In this document: piece after piece, positions 63,224-64,000 of the stretch | Numbering within the stretch: position 1 is the first letter of the stretch | How the letters are laid out: every line of letters begins with the position of its first letter | Source: Aureimonas endophytica | Lineage (GTDB): Bacteria > Pseudomonadota > Alphaproteobacteria > Rhizobiales > Rhizobiaceae | Direction: 5' to 3' | Length of the DNA stretch: 64,000 nt | NCBI RefSeq assembly: GCF_014642635.1 | Contig: NZ_BMIQ01000009.1 | Coordinates: forward strand, 161,049-225,048 | Made by a program: the position numbers and the translations under genes | Notes under the pieces: generated by a model | Databases searched by the model: none | The model's input: the letters and a program-made list of their open reading frames with translations, nothing else | What the model was told of the DNA's origin: nothing

Positions 63224-64000
63224 ATGCTCGCCCATCTGAAGATCACGGGAAAACTGATTGCCGCCTTCGTGGCCGTCCTTCTCGTCACGACGCTGGCCAA
63301 CGGGATTCTCTATGCGAGCATCCGGCATGCCGCCGAGGCCAACCAGTCGCGCGCGGCCAATTTCGAGGCCTCGCTCCAGGCCGAGCGCATGCGCGCCTCG
63401 CTCTATCGCCTGCAGAACGCCATCGGAAACAATCTCCTCACCGGCGAGGAGCGCTTTCTCAAGACCTATGGCGATGCCAAGCAGAACTTCCAGAAGGCGG
63501 CCGAGGCCTTCGCCCGGTTCGCTGACTCCCCGACGCAGGAAGCGAAGGTCGCCGAAGCGCGGAGCTTCGTCGAGACCTGGTGGAACACGGCGGGCGACCG
63601 GATGGTGACGCTCGGCAAGGACCCCGCCACGCGGGCGGAGGCGCTGGCCCTGCCGAAGCAGTTTCCGCTGACGCGGGCCTATGACCTTCTCGACGAGGCG
63701 TTGAGCAACCAGCAGGCACTGATCGCCGCCGATGCCGCGAGCGCGGCCGAGGCCGACGAGGCCTCCATCTCCACCATGCTCCTCGCGTGTGCGCTCGGCA
63801 CGGCGGTGGCGGTCGTGATGGGCTGGCTGCTGACGCGCGGCGTCGCCCGACCGGTCGTCGCGATCACCGGCGTGATGCGCCGTCTGTCCTCGGGCGATCT
63901 CGGCGTGGAGGTTCCGGCGTTGGGTCGGCGCGACGAGATCGGGGCGATGGCTTCGGCGGTTCAGGTGTTCAAGGAGGCGGGTCTGGAGAAGCGTCGCCTG
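63224..64000 (+). CDS. Methyl-accepting chemotaxis protein, N-terminal part (runs off the window)
   Basis: The first 259 codons of a chemoreceptor, open to the window end. Residues about 8-30 (LIAAFVAVLLVTTLANGILYA) are transmembrane helix 1. A periplasmic helical sensor follows, with EAN, LYRLQNAIGNNLLTGEERFLKTYGDAKQNF resembling the 4-helix CHASE3-type domain. Helix 2 (about residues 187-207, STMLLACALGTAVAVVMGWLL) leads to HAMP (ARPVVAITGVMRRLSSGDLGVEVPALGRRDEIGAMASAVQVFKE). The signalling domain lies beyond. ATG 63224 is preceded by only a poor ribosome site. Confidence 0.9.
   Translation, partial: MLAHLKITGKLIAAFVAVLLVTTLANGILYASIRHAAEANQSRAANFEASLQAERMRASLYRLQNAIGNNLLTGEERFLKTYGDAKQNFQKAAEAFARFADSPTQEAKVAEARSFVETWWNTAGDRMVTLGKDPATRAEALALPKQFPLTRAYDLLDEALSNQQALIAADAASAAEADEASISTMLLACALGTAVAVVMGWLLTRGVARPVVAITGVMRRLSSGDLGVEVPALGRRDEIGAMASAVQVFKEAGLEKRRL

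Overview
The window comes from a high-GC (roughly two-thirds G+C) alphaproteobacterium, most likely of the order Hyphomicrobiales (Rhizobiales). The evidence is the PHB cluster phaR-phaA-phaB, a CarD-type regulator beside an RpoH2-like sigma factor that carries an EcfG-type promoter, an HWE-family histidine kinase, a fused DppD/DppF ATPase, and very GC-rich third codon positions. Nothing in the sequence fixes the genus. Genes are dense, run on both strands, and often overlap by ATGA.

Layout. 1-2.8 kb: PHB metabolism (phaR partial, phaA, a small secreted protein, phaB). 2.9-9.4 kb: housekeeping and stress (SUV3-like helicase, S4 RNA-binding protein, 7Fe ferredoxin, CarD regulator, RpoH2-like sigma factor). 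9.5-13.5 kb: an MFS exporter with a divergent LysR gene, then an M48 lipoprotein protease. 13.7-17.9 kb: a thiamine module, with thiBPQ behind a TPP riboswitch and a divergent thiamine pyrophosphokinase. 18-19.6 kb: tRNA-Arg(CCT), a cold-shock protein, a small coiled-coil protein, ribosomal protein S21 and a tiny lipoprotein. 19.9-25.4 kb: spermidine synthase-like protein, ABC exporter, a TIM-barrel-like unknown and an M81 peptidase. 25.4-30.3 kb: methyltransferase and DedA proteins, an ArsR regulator, an aldehyde dehydrogenase and a polytopic membrane protein. 30.5-41.8 kb: a one-direction catabolic locus of peptide ABC importer, class III aminotransferase, amidase, an APH-fold kinase resembling hydroxylysine kinase, a PLP enzyme resembling phospho-lyases, and a GntR regulator. 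42.1-48.6 kb: LysR, nitrilase-like amidohydrolase, RraA-like protein and a spermidine/putrescine-type ABC importer. 48.6-49.5 kb: debris of eutB and a RES-domain toxin beside tRNA-Arg(CCG). 49.6-59.7 kb: AEC transporter, lipoprotein, guanidinium-type SMR exporter with a divergent TetR gene, a flavin reductase, a large Orn/Lys/Arg decarboxylase, GNAT, a type I-secretion-like protein, RNase H and Nudix. 59.9-64 kb: a large multi-sensor HWE kinase and a chemotaxis receptor cut by the window end.

Working together. The thiamine genes form a complete uptake-and-activation unit under TPP control. The 30.5-41.8 kb locus reads as uptake of a peptide or amine followed by phosphorylation and PLP-dependent elimination, a logic known from animal hydroxylysine and phosphoethanolamine breakdown; it is the best candidate here for an undercharacterised bacterial pathway. 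The rpoH2-like gene with its EcfG promoter joins the general stress response to the heat-shock-type regulon. The degraded pair near the second tRNA, together with neighbouring genes of less GC-biased codon use, suggests an old insertion or deletion site.
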